Under the pieces are notes generated by a model. That model had not been told where the DNA came from and did not search any database. It saw nothing but the letters and a program-made list of their open reading frames with translations. A stretch of DNA of 64,000 nt, from the NCBI RefSeq assembly GCF_023630175.1, contig NZ_JALLIN010000026.1:1-64000 (forward strand), written 5' to 3'. The first letter of the stretch is position 1; every line of letters begins with the position of its first letter. Below, piece after piece: positions 8,296 to 16,203 of this stretch. The position numbers and the translations under genes were made by a program. The stretch comes from Streptomyces cellostaticus (lineage in GTDB: Bacteria; Actinomycetota; Actinomycetes; Streptomycetales; Streptomycetaceae).

Positions 8296-9080
8296 GCCAT
8301 CTCCCCGGTGGTGAAGAAGTCGATCAGGGCGGGGGCGAGGACGTGCGGGTCGACGCCGTGGTCCTGGCCGTCGAGCGTGCGGTGCAGGCCGGGCAGGGCG
8401 CGGGCGCCGTTGCGGATCCAGCTGTCGCTCGCGCCGCCGTCCAGTACGAGGAGCCGGTCGGCCAGGGTGTTCCATCGCCCCGTCGGCAGCGGGCGCCCGG
8501 ACATGGTGTCGCCCATGACCGCGCCGTCGTAGGGAAGGGTGTGGGCGACGGCCTCCATATCCGCCCAGAACGGCGCATGACGCATCCCGGCCACCGCATC
8601 GTCCGGGACACCGACGGCCCGGGTCAGGAAGTAGGCGACCGCGTCGCCGCGCGCGTCGTCCTTCACGAGCGCGCCCAGGTGTTCGAGGTAGTCCGCGGGA
8701 AGCGGCGAGCGGCTGTCGTCGACGACGAATGGCGGCTCGTACACCGAGAGCCGGGAGACCGCGCTGCCCCGGACCGCTGTTTCCAGCGCCAGGACGGCTC
8801 CGGAGGACATGCCGTGGACGAACGCGGTTCCACCGGCGAGCCGGATCAGTGCGTCCAGGTCTTCGACCTCGCGCTGGACGTCGTACGGGGCGGTGTCACC
8901 GCTGTCGCCCCGGCCGCGGCGGTCGTAGGTGATGACACTGAAATGCCCGGCGAGCAGGTCGGGAAGTGCCCCGAAGTCACCGCGCCGCTGAAAGGCGCCT
9001 CCGACGAGCACCAGGGTCGGTCCCCGCCCGGTCCGTTCGTAGGCGATGGCAGTGCCGTCGTGCGAGAACACCTTGTCCAT
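8292..9080 (-). CDS. Alpha/beta-fold hydrolase (passenger gene of the mobile element)
   Basis: A 262-residue serine hydrolase. It has VLVGG in the oxyanion-hole region, YDRRGRGDSGDT, the nucleophile elbow HGMSSGAVLAL with its catalytic Ser, and DGQDHGVD near the C-terminus providing the His. No signal peptide, so cytoplasmic. It is the first gene of a two-gene operon with the DHFR-like reductase and divergent from the TetR gene at 9201, with the operator-like palindrome between them. The substrate is unknown; one reading is a small detoxification pair controlled by its own repressor. Confidence 0.85.
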   Translation of the reverse strand: MDKVFSHDGTAIAYERTGRGPTLVLVGGAFQRRGDFGALPDLLAGHFSVITYDRRGRGDSGDTAPYDVQREVEDLDALIRLAGGTAFVHGMSSGAVLALETAVRGSAVSRLSVYEPPFVVDDSRSPLPADYLEHLGALVKDDARGDAVAYFLTRAVGVPDDAVAGMRHAPFWADMEAVAHTLPYDGAVMGDTMSGRPLPTGRWNTLADRLLVLDGGASDSWIRNGARALPGLHRTLDGQDHGVDPHVLAPALIDFFTTGEMA

Positions 9081-9153
9081 GGGATCTGTCTCCGCTCATA
9101 CCGGCAGGTCACACACCTGCCTCGTGGGAACTGGACGGTACAGTACCCATTCG

Positions 9154-9174
9154 AGTACTGGTCGGTCCAGTACT
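9154..9174. promoter_or_regulatory. Likely TetR operator in the divergent promoter region
   Basis: Arms AGTACTGG and CCAGTACT flank TCGGT between the hydrolase and TetR genes. A further related half-site with GGTACAGTAC lies at about 9137-9146. Position and symmetry fit autoregulation by the TetR protein. A role is inferred, not shown. Confidence 0.65.
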
Positions 9175-9200
9175 GTTCTCGTATGGAAGCAGGGAGGAAC

Positions 9201-9842
9201 ATGGAGACGAACGCAGGAGGCCGCTCGGCCCTCAAGCGACAGGCGATCCTGGAAGCAGCCACCACGGTGTTCCTGAACAAGGGGTACCTGGGCACGAGCA
9301 TGGACGAGGTCGCCGCCCTGGCCTCGGTGTCCAAGCAGACCGTCTACAAGAACTTCGCCGACAAGCAACGGCTGTTCACCGAGATCATCCATGGCGGGCT
9401 CGACCGCATCGACGAACTCTTCAGCGACGTCACCGGTTCACTGGCCGGCACGCAGGACCTGGAGAAGGACCTCACGGCACTCGCCCGGCAGTTCGTCACC
9501 ATCCTCACTCAGCCCCGCCTGCTCCAACTGCGAAGGCTGGTCATCGCCGAGGCCGACCGATTCCCCGAACTCGGGCGCACGTACTACGAACGCGGCCCTG
9601 AGCGCGTCCACGCCCTGCTCGCCGAAAGCTTCGGACAGCTCGCCGACCGCAACCTGCTGACTCTGGACGACCCGGTGCTCGCGGCCAACCACCTCACGTG
9701 GCTCATCACCTCGATCCCGGTCAACAAGGTCATGTTCTGCGGCTCTGGCGAATACTTCACCCGCGCCGAACTAGACCACTACGCCGACGAAGCAGTACGG
9801 GTCTTCCTCGCCGCCTATCGCCGGGACACGAAATCCGCCTGA
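9201..9842 (+). CDS. TetR/AcrR-family transcriptional regulator
   Basis: A 213-residue repressor. The N-terminal helix-turn-helix reads RQAILEAATTVFLNKGYLG, then VAALASVSKQTVYKNFADKQRLF, the TetR signature. The C-terminal ligand domain (residues 70-205) resembles the AefR/TetR_C family with VIAEADRFPELGRTYYERGP. The ATG at 9201 has GGAGG just before it; an in-frame ATG at 9183 is the alternative. It is divergent from the hydrolase-reductase operon and probably represses both directions through the palindrome at 9154. It is the last gene before the right inverted repeat. Confidence 0.9.
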   Translation: METNAGGRSALKRQAILEAATTVFLNKGYLGTSMDEVAALASVSKQTVYKNFADKQRLFTEIIHGGLDRIDELFSDVTGSLAGTQDLEKDLTALARQFVTILTQPRLLQLRRLVIAEADRFPELGRTYYERGPERVHALLAESFGQLADRNLLTLDDPVLAANHLTWLITSIPVNKVMFCGSGEYFTRAELDHYADEAVRVFLAAYRRDTKSA

Positions 9843-9863
9843 CGGAGCACACGCCCGGCGTCT

Positions 9864-9879
9864 TTCTGAAACGATCAGT
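9864..9879 (-). repeat. Right terminal inverted repeat of the 3.1-kb element
   Basis: TTCTGAAACGATCAGT, the perfect inverse complement of 6765-6780. It lies 21 bp after the TetR stop and directly before the resumed hydrolase reading frame. Confidence 0.8.
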
Positions 9880-9947
9880 AAGCCGGTTCTCATGCTCCAC
9901 GGCCGGAGCGTCCCGGCCCTACCCGGCTTCGACCTCGTCCTCCCTCC
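9879..9947 (+). pseudogene. Continuation of the interrupted alpha/beta-hydrolase gene
   Basis: Directly after the right inverted repeat the frame KPVLMLHGRSVPALPGFDLV continues the gene broken at 6765. It includes the HG oxyanion motif after the first hydrophobic strand. It is cut again at about 9948, where the end of the IS3-family remnant appears to begin, so the rest of the hydrolase is missing from the window. Confidence 0.7.
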
Positions 9948-10167
9948 TGAGGTTCCCCCGCTGCGCGGGAGCGGATGACTAGCCGGTCAGGGCGGGTTGA
10001 CGTGGTTTCAGGTTCACTTGTTCGGTCGTTCCCTGGTTGGCGTAGTGCTTCTCCTCGTACTCGATGGGGCTGAGGTAGCCGAGCCGTTTCTGGATGCGGC
10101 GGGGGTTGTAGAAGCCGTCGATGTACTCGAAGAGGGCGAGGTTCGCTTCGGCCCTGGTGGCGAAGCC
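9948..10167 (-). mobile_element. IS3-family insertion sequence remnant (3' end of orfB)
   Basis: On the minus strand, from about 10167 down to a TAG at 9979-9981, the frame encodes the very end of an IS3-family OrfB integrase: FATRAEANLALFEYIDGFYN, NPRRIQKRLGYLSPIEYEEK and a short tail ending PALTG. The DDE core and the whole orfA are missing. The stretch 9948-9978 probably holds the element end. The right break at about 10167 marks the return to core chromosome. It shows that repeated transposition and deletion shaped this border. Confidence 0.8.
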
Positions 10168-10219
10168 CCGACCGCGGATGCAGCAGGCCGAGCCGAAGGG
10201 CGCCTGACCCCGAAGCCCG

Positions 10220-10726
10220 TCAGGGCGAATCAGCCGCGGCCGTCGGGGGCTCCTCCGGTGCCGGCGCTCCCCGGCCGATGGTCATCGCCCAGCGCACGGA
10301 TGACGGGGCCTCGACGGAGGCGACGCCGCCGTTCTCCGCGCCGCCGATGTTCACCTGGTTGTAGATGGTGGTCGGCCGTCCGGTGCGGCACTTCAGCGGG
10401 AAGGCGACGTAGACGGGCCGCACGGCGATCTCCATGCGGCCCGCGCCCTGGCAGCGCACCGCGAGGATCAGGGCCTCGCCCTTCCCGCCCTTGCCGAAGG
10501 CGATGCTCGCGTTCCCCGTGGTCACCCCCAGGCGGCCGGCCAGGGTCTCGCCGATGTCCAGCTCCGGGGGCCGCCGGAACGTGGGCGCCGGGCTGCGGTG
10601 CGGGATGGTCGCCGCCGCTGACGGGCTCCGCCCGGACGGGTGGCCGTGGCCCGCCGCGCAGCCCGCCAGGGGGACGAGCAGCAGCGTGCACGTGATGGTC
10701 AGGCCCGCGCGGGTCCGGAGGGGCAT
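10220..10726 (-). CDS. Predicted lipoprotein, 168 residues
   Basis: Starting at the ATG of MPLRTRAGL, with GGGAGAG upstream at good spacing, the protein has a lipoprotein signal ending LVPLAGC (Cys23), a Ser/Pro-rich linker and a small beta-rich domain from residue 60. The domain includes GKGEALILAVRCQGAGRM and an AFPLKC segment, so one disulfide is possible. It would be anchored on the outer face of the membrane. A nine-residue upstream extension is possible but would spoil the signal. The function is unknown. It is the first core gene to the right of the island. Confidence 0.75.
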   Translation of the reverse strand: MPLRTRAGLTITCTLLLVPLAGCAAGHGHPSGRSPSAAATIPHRSPAPTFRRPPELDIGETLAGRLGVTTGNASIAFGKGGKGEALILAVRCQGAGRMEIAVRPVYVAFPLKCRTGRPTTIYNQVNIGGAENGGVASVEAPSSVRWAMTIGRGAPAPEEPPTAAADSP

Positions 10727-10892
10727 GTCGGCTCTCCCAGGTAGCGGCCGCATGGCGGCCGTCGGCTGGCGCGATCATGGCAGGGCCGGGAGGCGGACCG
10801 GGGGCGTCCGCGTGTTCCCTGAGCAAGATATGAGGTGTGGCGGGGGCGGGCCCCGGGGCGGTTCCGCCGGGGGCCGGGGCATCCCGGCGGCC

Positions 10893-11552
10893 TCACCCGG
10901 GCCGGCGCGCCAGCAGGAAGGCTCGCGGCCGGGTCTCCCCGTCCCGGGGCTCGCGGACCACCGTCGCCACCAGGTCCAGGCCCGCCGCCGTGAGCAGGGA
11001 TGCCATCCGCTCCGGCGTACGCCAGTGGTACCGCAGGTCGATCTCGTGACCGAAGCGTTCGGTCAGGTGGAGGCCGCCGGGCTCGGTGCCGGTCCGGAAG
11101 GCGAGCAGCACGTGGCCGCCGGGGACCAGGGTGCGGCGGAAGCCGGCGAAGGTGGCCGGGAGGTGGCCGTCCGGGACGTGGGTCGTGGAGTGGAGGGCGA
11201 GGATGCCGCCCAGCGTGGCGTCCGGGAGGTCCAGGGACGTCATCGAGCCCACGTGGAAGCGCAGCTCCGGGTGGGCCTCCCGGGCCAGGGCCACCATCGC
11301 GGGGGAGACGTCCACGCCGAAGACGGGGACGCCCAGGCCCTGCACGAGTGCGGTGACGCCGCCGGGGCCGCTGCCGAGGTCGGCGACGGGGGCGGGGCCG
11401 TTCGCCGTGACCAGCTCGGCGAAGGCGCTGATCAGCGAGCGTTCGAGGGGGTGGGACAGGCCGTGCGGACGGCGGGCCGCGTAGTCCTTGGCGATCACGT
11501 CGTAGGAGGAGGCGGTGGCCCGCAGGAAGTCCGTGTCCGAGTCGTCGCTCAC
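10893..11552 (-). CDS. Class I SAM-dependent methyltransferase
   Basis: A 219-residue methyltransferase. Motif I reads VADLGSGPGGVTALV, followed by the acidic end of strand 2 (VFGVDVSPAMVALA). Then come LDLPDATLGGILALHSTTHV for the post-I and motif II region, and LVPGGHVLLAF as motif III. A UbiE/Methyltransf_11-like fold is clear; the methyl acceptor is not. The GTG start preceding SDDSDTDFLR was chosen because upstream codons are not coding-like. It stands alone, with a long upstream gap. Confidence 0.85.
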   Translation of the reverse strand: MSDDSDTDFLRATASSYDVIAKDYAARRPHGLSHPLERSLISAFAELVTANGPAPVADLGSGPGGVTALVQGLGVPVFGVDVSPAMVALAREAHPELRFHVGSMTSLDLPDATLGGILALHSTTHVPDGHLPATFAGFRRTLVPGGHVLLAFRTGTEPGGLHLTERFGHEIDLRYHWRTPERMASLLTAAGLDLVATVVREPRDGETRPRAFLLARRPG

Positions 11553-11912
11553 GGCGCCGCACCCTACCGGCCGGGTCGAGCCCGGCAGCGCTCGCCGCGA
11601 TCCCGGTCCCGGCGGGTCACCGCTGGTCCGCCGCCTGTGACCGCCGGGGCCGGGGCCGCCCGGCGCCGCGCGTCCGCCACCGGCCACCGCGGGGCCCGTC
11701 ACCCCCGCGCGTGCGTCCGCTCGGCGGACTGGGGGAGCGTGACGGTGGTGCGGCATGGTATGCGTGGAGAGAGGAAACAGGGGTTTTACCCGTCGAAGTC
11801 CGCCGCCATGCGTCCGCCGGTCAGTTTTTCTTCCCCTAACGGACTGAACTTTTGTTGATCCGGGGTCAGTTGGCCGGGCGGGCGTCCTACCCTTCAGAGG
11901 GTGAAGCAATTG
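11553..11912. other. 360-bp intergenic region between divergent methyltransferase and M20 genes
   Basis: No gene seen. The left part is very GC-rich. The right 150 bp is less so and contains runs such as GGGGTTTT and AGTTTTTCTTC, so it probably carries the promoters of both flanking genes. I could not place a confident -35/-10 pair. Confidence 0.4.
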
Positions 11913-13136
11913 ATGTCCCGAGAGTCCGAGGCCGAACTGCCCGGGGACGTGCTCCCCGGCGTGCTCAGCGAGTCCCTGCACGCCGAACTGGTCGCCTTCC
12001 GCCGCGACCTGCACATGCATCCCGAGCTGGGCAACCAGGAGTTCCGTACGACCGCCGCGATCAAGGAGCGGCTGGAGCAGGCCGGGCTCAGGCCCCGCGT
12101 CCTCGCCACCGGAACCGGGCTCATCTGCGACATCGGTCTGCCCGAGGGGCAGCGGCCCACCGTGCCGATGCTCGCCCTGCGCGCCGACATCGACGCCCTG
12201 CCCATCCCGGACACCAAGACCGACTGCCCGTACCGGTCCACCGTGCCCGACCGGGCCCACGCCTGCGGCCACGACGTGCACACCGCCGTGGTGCTCGGCG
12301 CCGGTCTCGTCCTCGCCGACCTGCAGACCAAGGGGCTGCTGTCCCGCCCGGTGCGGCTGGTCTTCCAGCCCGCCGAGGAGGTACTGCCCGGCGGCGCGCT
12401 CGTCGCGATCGGGGACGGGGCGCTCGACAACGTGGGCCGGATCCTGGCCGTGCACTGCGACCCGAAGGTCGAGGCCGGCCGGATCGGACTGCGGCACGGG
12501 CCCATCACCAGCGCCTGCGACCGGCTGGAAGTCGCCCTTGACGGGCCCGGCGGCCACACCGCCCGGCCGCATCTGACCACCGACCTGGTCACGGCGGCCG
12601 CCCGTGTCGCCATCGACGTGCCCGCGCTGGTCGCCCGCCGTGTCGACACCCGCGCCGGGCTCGCCGTCACCTGGGGCCGGATCGAGTCGGGCCATGCCCC
12701 GAACGTCGTACCGCAGCACGCAGAGCTGTCCGGCACCGTGCGCTGCCTGGACCTGGACGCCTGGCGGGACGCTCCGGACATCGTGCACGCGGCCATCGAC
12801 GAGATCGCCACGCTGCACCGCGCCAAGTCGGAGATCAACTACGTGCGAGGGGTCCCGCCGGTGGTCAACGACCGGGAGTCCGCCGAACTGCTGCGCCGGT
12901 CGATGGTGGCCCGGCGCGGTATGAAGTCGGTCGAGAGCACCGAGCAGAGCCTCGGCGGGGAGGACTTCTCCTGGTACCTGGAGAACGTGCCCGGCGCCAT
13001 GGCCCGCCTGGGCGTGCGGGCCCCCGGCGACCGCATGGTCCGGGACCTGCACCAGGGCGACTTCGACGCCGACGAGCACGCCATCACGGTCGGCGTGGAG
13101 ATGTTCACGGCCGCCGCCCTGCTCGACGACATGTAG
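11913..13136 (+). CDS. M20-family amidohydrolase/peptidase
   Basis: A 407-residue M20D-type metallohydrolase. It has FRRDLHMHPELGNQEF near the start, ALRADIDALPI, the metal motif AHACGHDVHTAVVLGA, FQPAEEVLPGGA with the catalytic/metal Glu pair, a dimerisation domain in the middle, and LGGEDFSWYLENVPGA as the last metal-binding segment. The family hydrolyses N-acyl or aryl amides and small peptides in the cytoplasm. The ATG at 11913 has AGAGGG at better spacing than the GTG at 11901. From memory, a similar amidohydrolase (AmiA1) sits in the mycobacterial nucleoside-salvage neighbourhood. The substrate is unknown. Confidence 0.85.
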   Translation: MSRESEAELPGDVLPGVLSESLHAELVAFRRDLHMHPELGNQEFRTTAAIKERLEQAGLRPRVLATGTGLICDIGLPEGQRPTVPMLALRADIDALPIPDTKTDCPYRSTVPDRAHACGHDVHTAVVLGAGLVLADLQTKGLLSRPVRLVFQPAEEVLPGGALVAIGDGALDNVGRILAVHCDPKVEAGRIGLRHGPITSACDRLEVALDGPGGHTARPHLTTDLVTAAARVAIDVPALVARRVDTRAGLAVTWGRIESGHAPNVVPQHAELSGTVRCLDLDAWRDAPDIVHAAIDEIATLHRAKSEINYVRGVPPVVNDRESAELLRRSMVARRGMKSVESTEQSLGGEDFSWYLENVPGAMARLGVRAPGDRMVRDLHQGDFDADEHAITVGVEMFTAAALLDDM

Positions 13137-13309
13137 CCGGTCCCGGCCGCCGACGGGCGGACCCGGAGCAGCCGGGCCGCCCCGGGGCAACACGCTCGTA
13201 AGCCAAGCGTGCACTGTGCGCAACGGGCGTGTGAGAGGTCCGGTACGCCGAGTTCAGGAGGTGTTTGCCTCGAATAGATAACGGCTTCGTGAGGGGGTTT
13301 TTTGCGACA

Positions 13310-13323
13310 TCTACGCGCGTTAC
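13310..13323. promoter_or_regulatory. Nucleoside-regulon operator upstream of the BMP lipoprotein gene
   Basis: TCTACGCGCGTTAC matches 11 of 14 positions of the consensus TCTACGCGCGTAGA found at five nucleoside genes in this window. It lies about 104 bp upstream of the GTG and directly after a GGGGGTTTTTT run. Confidence 0.6.
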
Positions 13324-13426
13324 GATGCCGCGAAGCCGACGCCGCCGGGGCGTTTCGGCCCGAGCGCCGCCACGGCGCTCACATCAAGCGCCGACATGGC
13401 GCTCAGGTCAGGTGAAGGAGCCTCCC

Positions 13427-14479
13427 GTGCGCCGGGTAGCCAAGCTTTCCGCTGCGGTCGTCGCGTCCGCGGCACTCGCCATGACTGCCACCGCGTGTGG
13501 CAGCACCTCCTCCGACAACTCCTCCTCGTCCTCCTCCGACGGCGGCAAGGGCGTCAAGATCGGTCTCGCCTACGACGTCGGCGGCCGCGGTGACCGTTCC
13601 TTCAACGACTCCGCCGCGCGCGGTGCCGACAAGGCCAAGGACGAGTTCGGCGGCTCCATCAAGGAGCTGACCGCCAAGACCTCCGACACCGAGGCCGACC
13701 GCGAGCAGCGCCTGTCGGACCTGGCGGACGCGGGTTACAACCCGATCATCGCCGTCGGTTACGCCTACGCGCCCTCCATGACCAAGGTCGCCGCGAAGTA
13801 CCCGAAGACCAGCTTCGGCATCGTCGACTCGGTCGTGGACGCCAAGAACGTCGACAGCATCACCTTCACCGAGGAGCAGGGCTCCTACCTGGCCGGCGTC
13901 GCCGCGGCGCTGAAGACCAAGAAGGACCACGTCGGCTTCATCGGCGGCGTCGACGTCCCGCTGATCAAGAAGTTCGAGGCGGGTTACGTCCAGGGCGTCA
14001 AGGACACCAACCCCAAGGTCAAGGTCGACACCCAGTACCTGTCCCACGGCTCGGACACCTCCGGCTTCGCCAGCCCCGACAAGGGCAAGGCGGCCGCCAA
14101 GGGCATGCTGGACAACGGCGCCGACGTGATCTACTCGGCGGCCGGCTCCTCCGGCAACGGCGCGATCGAGGCCGTCAACGGCGTCAAGGGCGCCTGGGCC
14201 ATCGGCGTGGACTCCGACCAGTACAACGTCCCGGGTCTGGCCAAGTACAAGAACTCGATCCTGACCTCGATGGTCAAGAACGTGGACGTCGGCGTCTACG
14301 ACTTCGTCAAGTCCGTCAACGACGGCAAGCCGCTGACCGGCACCAACAGCTACTCGCTCGCCAAGGACGGTGTCTCCCTGTCCACCAGCGGCGGCTTCAT
14401 CGACGACATCCAGGCCAAGCTGGACACGGCGAAGAAGAAGATCACCGACGGCGACGTCAAGGTCAAGACCACCCCGTGA
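13427..14479 (+). CDS. BMP-family nucleoside-binding lipoprotein (ABC receptor)
   Basis: A 350-residue receptor lipoprotein. The signal peptide ends MTATAC with Cys24 as the lipidated residue, then a Ser-rich linker. The BMP domain shows KIGLAYDVGGRGDRSFND, NPIIAVGYAYAP, VGFIGGVDVPLIKKFEAGY, DVIYSAAGSSGNG and AIGVDSDQYN. BMP/PnrA proteins bind purine or other nucleosides outside the membrane and pass them to an ABC permease. The GTG start was chosen because GAAGGAG lies six bases upstream and the signal peptide starts there; a longer frame from 13265 lacks this. The transporter operon follows at 14647, after a hairpin and a second operator. Confidence 0.93.
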   Translation: MRRVAKLSAAVVASAALAMTATACGSTSSDNSSSSSSDGGKGVKIGLAYDVGGRGDRSFNDSAARGADKAKDEFGGSIKELTAKTSDTEADREQRLSDLADAGYNPIIAVGYAYAPSMTKVAAKYPKTSFGIVDSVVDAKNVDSITFTEEQGSYLAGVAAALKTKKDHVGFIGGVDVPLIKKFEAGYVQGVKDTNPKVKVDTQYLSHGSDTSGFASPDKGKAAAKGMLDNGADVIYSAAGSSGNGAIEAVNGVKGAWAIGVDSDQYNVPGLAKYKNSILTSMVKNVDVGVYDFVKSVNDGKPLTGTNSYSLAKDGVSLSTSGGFIDDIQAKLDTAKKKITDGDVKVKTTP

Positions 14480-14502
14480 CCTGACGGGTCCCGCCGGACC
14501 CC

Positions 14503-14543
14503 GGCTCGGCGCGGGGGCGCCTGACGGAGCCCCCCGCCGAGCC
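14503..14543 (+). terminator. Hairpin after the BMP gene
   Basis: Arms GGCTCGGCG(C)GGGGG and CCCCCCGCCGAGCC form a stem of about 14 bp with one bulge, 24 bp after the BMP stop. No T-run follows. It could reduce readthrough into the transporter operon and let the receptor be made in excess. Confidence 0.6.
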
Positions 14544-14559
14544 ATAACAATGTGTCAAC

Positions 14560-14573
14560 TCTACGCGTGTAGC
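14560..14573. promoter_or_regulatory. Nucleoside-regulon operator upstream of the ABC-cdd operon
   Basis: TCTACGCGTGTAGC matches 12 of 14 positions of the shared palindrome. It sits 74 bp upstream of the ATPase start, after the hairpin that ends the BMP transcript. Confidence 0.7.
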
Positions 14574-14646
14574 ATGGAGTTGCCGCGCTAGCGTCGCCGA
14601 CGCCTGCCCTCCCCTACGCAGCCCCTTTCCCCGAGGAGAGTGCGCC

Positions 14647-16203
14647 ATCAACGCGTCCAGCCCTCCCGCTGCCGTCGAACTGCGCGGCATCACCAAGCGT
14701 TTCCCCGGCGTCGTCGCCAACCGCGACATCGACATCACGGTCCGCACGGGCACCGTACACGCGCTGTGCGGTGAGAACGGTGCCGGCAAGTCCACCCTGA
14801 TGAAGATCCTCTACGGCATGCAGCAGCCGGACGAGGGCACCATCACCGTCGGTGGCGAACAGGTGGTCTTCCACAACCCCGGCGACGCCATCGCCCGCGG
14901 CATCGGCATGGTGCACCAGCACTTCATGCTCGCCGACAACCTCACCGTCCTCGAGAACGTCGTGCTCGGCGCGGAGAAGCTGCACGGCATCGGCGGCAAG
15001 GCGCGCGCCAGGATCAAGGAGATCTCGGACGCGTACGGCCTCAACGTCCGCCCCGACGTGCTGACGGAGGAGCTCGGCGTCGCCGACCGCCAGCGCGTGG
15101 AGATCCTCAAGGTCCTCTACCGCGGTGCCCGGACCCTCATCCTGGACGAGCCGACCGCCGTGCTCGTGCCGCAGGAGGTCGACGCGCTCTTCGACAACCT
15201 GCGCGAGCTGAAGGCGGAGGGCCTCACGGTCATCTTCATCTCCCACAAGCTGGGCGAGGTGCTCTCCGTCGCCGACGAGATCACCGTCATCCGCCGCGGC
15301 ACCACCGTCGGCACGGTCGAGCCGCGGGGCACCACGCCCAAGCAGCTCGCCGAGCTGATGGTCGGCAGCGAGCTGCCCACTCCGGAGACCCAGGAGTCCA
15401 CCGTCACGGACGTCCCGATGCTCGAGCTGAAGGGGCTGCACCTGGCGCAGACCGACCTCGACGGCGTCGAGCGGATCATCCTCGACCAGATCGGCCTCAC
15501 CATCCACAAGGGCGAGGTCCTCGGCATCGCGGGCGTCGAGGGCAACGGCCAGTCCGAGCTGGTCGAGGCGATCATGGGCATGCGCCAACCGGACGCCGGG
15601 TCGGTCACGCTCGACGGCACCGACATCTCCCGTGTCGCCACCCGCCACCGGCGCGAGGCCGGCATCGGCTACATCCCCGAGGACCGCCACCGCCACGGCC
15701 TGCTCCTGGAAGCGCCGCTGTGGGAGAACCGCGTCCTCGGCCACGTCACCGAGAAGCCGAACTCGCGCGGCGGACTGCTCGACATCAAGGCCGCCCGCAC
15801 CGACACCGAGCGCATCGTCGAGGCGTACGACGTCCGTACGCCCGGCATCGACGTGACCGCCGGCTCGCTGTCCGGCGGCAACCAGCAGAAGCTGATCGTC
15901 GGCCGCGAGATGAGCCACGACCCCAAGCTGCTCATCGCCGCCCACCCCACCCGCGGCGTGGACGTCGGCGCGCAGGCCGCGATCTGGGACTACATCCGCG
16001 AGGCCCGCCGCGAGGGCCTGGCCGTGCTGCTGATCTCCGCCGACCTGGACGAGCTGATCGGGCTCTCCGACACCCTGCGGGTGATGTACCGCGGCCGCCT
16101 GGTCGCCGACGCCGACCCCGCCACGATCACCCCCGAGGAGCTGGGCTCCGCCATGACGGGTGCGGCCTCCGGCCACCTGGAGCACACAGAGGACGACGCG
16201 TGA
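14647..16203 (+). CDS. Nucleoside ABC transporter ATP-binding protein (two ABC domains)
   Basis: A 518-residue ATPase with tandem ABC domains, as in nucleoside (NupO/YufO-like) and sugar importers. Domain 1 has Walker A GENGAGKST (residues 42-50), signature LGVADRQRVEIL and Walker B TLILDEPTAVL. Domain 2 has the family's degenerate GVEGNGQSEL, signature SLSGGNQQKL and KLLIAAHPTRGVDVG. Only an ATC at 14647 fits as start: GAGGAGAG lies six bases upstream, and no ATG, GTG or TTG occurs in frame between there and ATG 14800. A start at 14800 would delete Walker A. The stop overlaps the next start (TGATG). Confidence 0.9.
   Translation: MNASSPPAAVELRGITKRFPGVVANRDIDITVRTGTVHALCGENGAGKSTLMKILYGMQQPDEGTITVGGEQVVFHNPGDAIARGIGMVHQHFMLADNLTVLENVVLGAEKLHGIGGKARARIKEISDAYGLNVRPDVLTEELGVADRQRVEILKVLYRGARTLILDEPTAVLVPQEVDALFDNLRELKAEGLTVIFISHKLGEVLSVADEITVIRRGTTVGTVEPRGTTPKQLAELMVGSELPTPETQESTVTDVPMLELKGLHLAQTDLDGVERIILDQIGLTIHKGEVLGIAGVEGNGQSELVEAIMGMRQPDAGSVTLDGTDISRVATRHRREAGIGYIPEDRHRHGLLLEAPLWENRVLGHVTEKPNSRGGLLDIKAARTDTERIVEAYDVRTPGIDVTAGSLSGGNQQKLIVGREMSHDPKLLIAAHPTRGVDVGAQAAIWDYIREARREGLAVLLISADLDELIGLSDTLRVMYRGRLVADADPATITPEELGSAMTGAASGHLEHTEDDA

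Larger units (their letters stand above)
6766..9878. mobile_element. 3.1-kb IS5-type element carrying reductase, hydrolase and TetR genes
   Basis: The segment is bounded by perfect inverted repeats (6765-6780 and 9864-9879). It contains an IS5-family transposase frame followed by three passenger genes. The two sides of a split hydrolase gene lie exactly outside the repeats and rejoin in frame, so the whole 3,113 bp entered as one unit. No clear target duplication is visible; the flanking triplets are TGA on the left and TAA on the right. The usual inner end of the insertion sequence just after the transposase is missing, as if that end was lost and the passenger genes became part of the element. 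Confidence 0.7.

Noticed and set aside
6763..9881. A 3-bp target duplication around the 3.1-kb element
   Set aside because: The flanking triplets are TGA and TAA, not identical, and removing one would put the host gene out of frame. A no-duplication join fits better.
10893..13223. A 776-residue minus-strand open frame running through the M20 gene
   Set aside because: Only its last 219 residues are real (the methyltransferase from GTG 11552). The rest lies antisense to the M20 amidohydrolase, which has clear family motifs.
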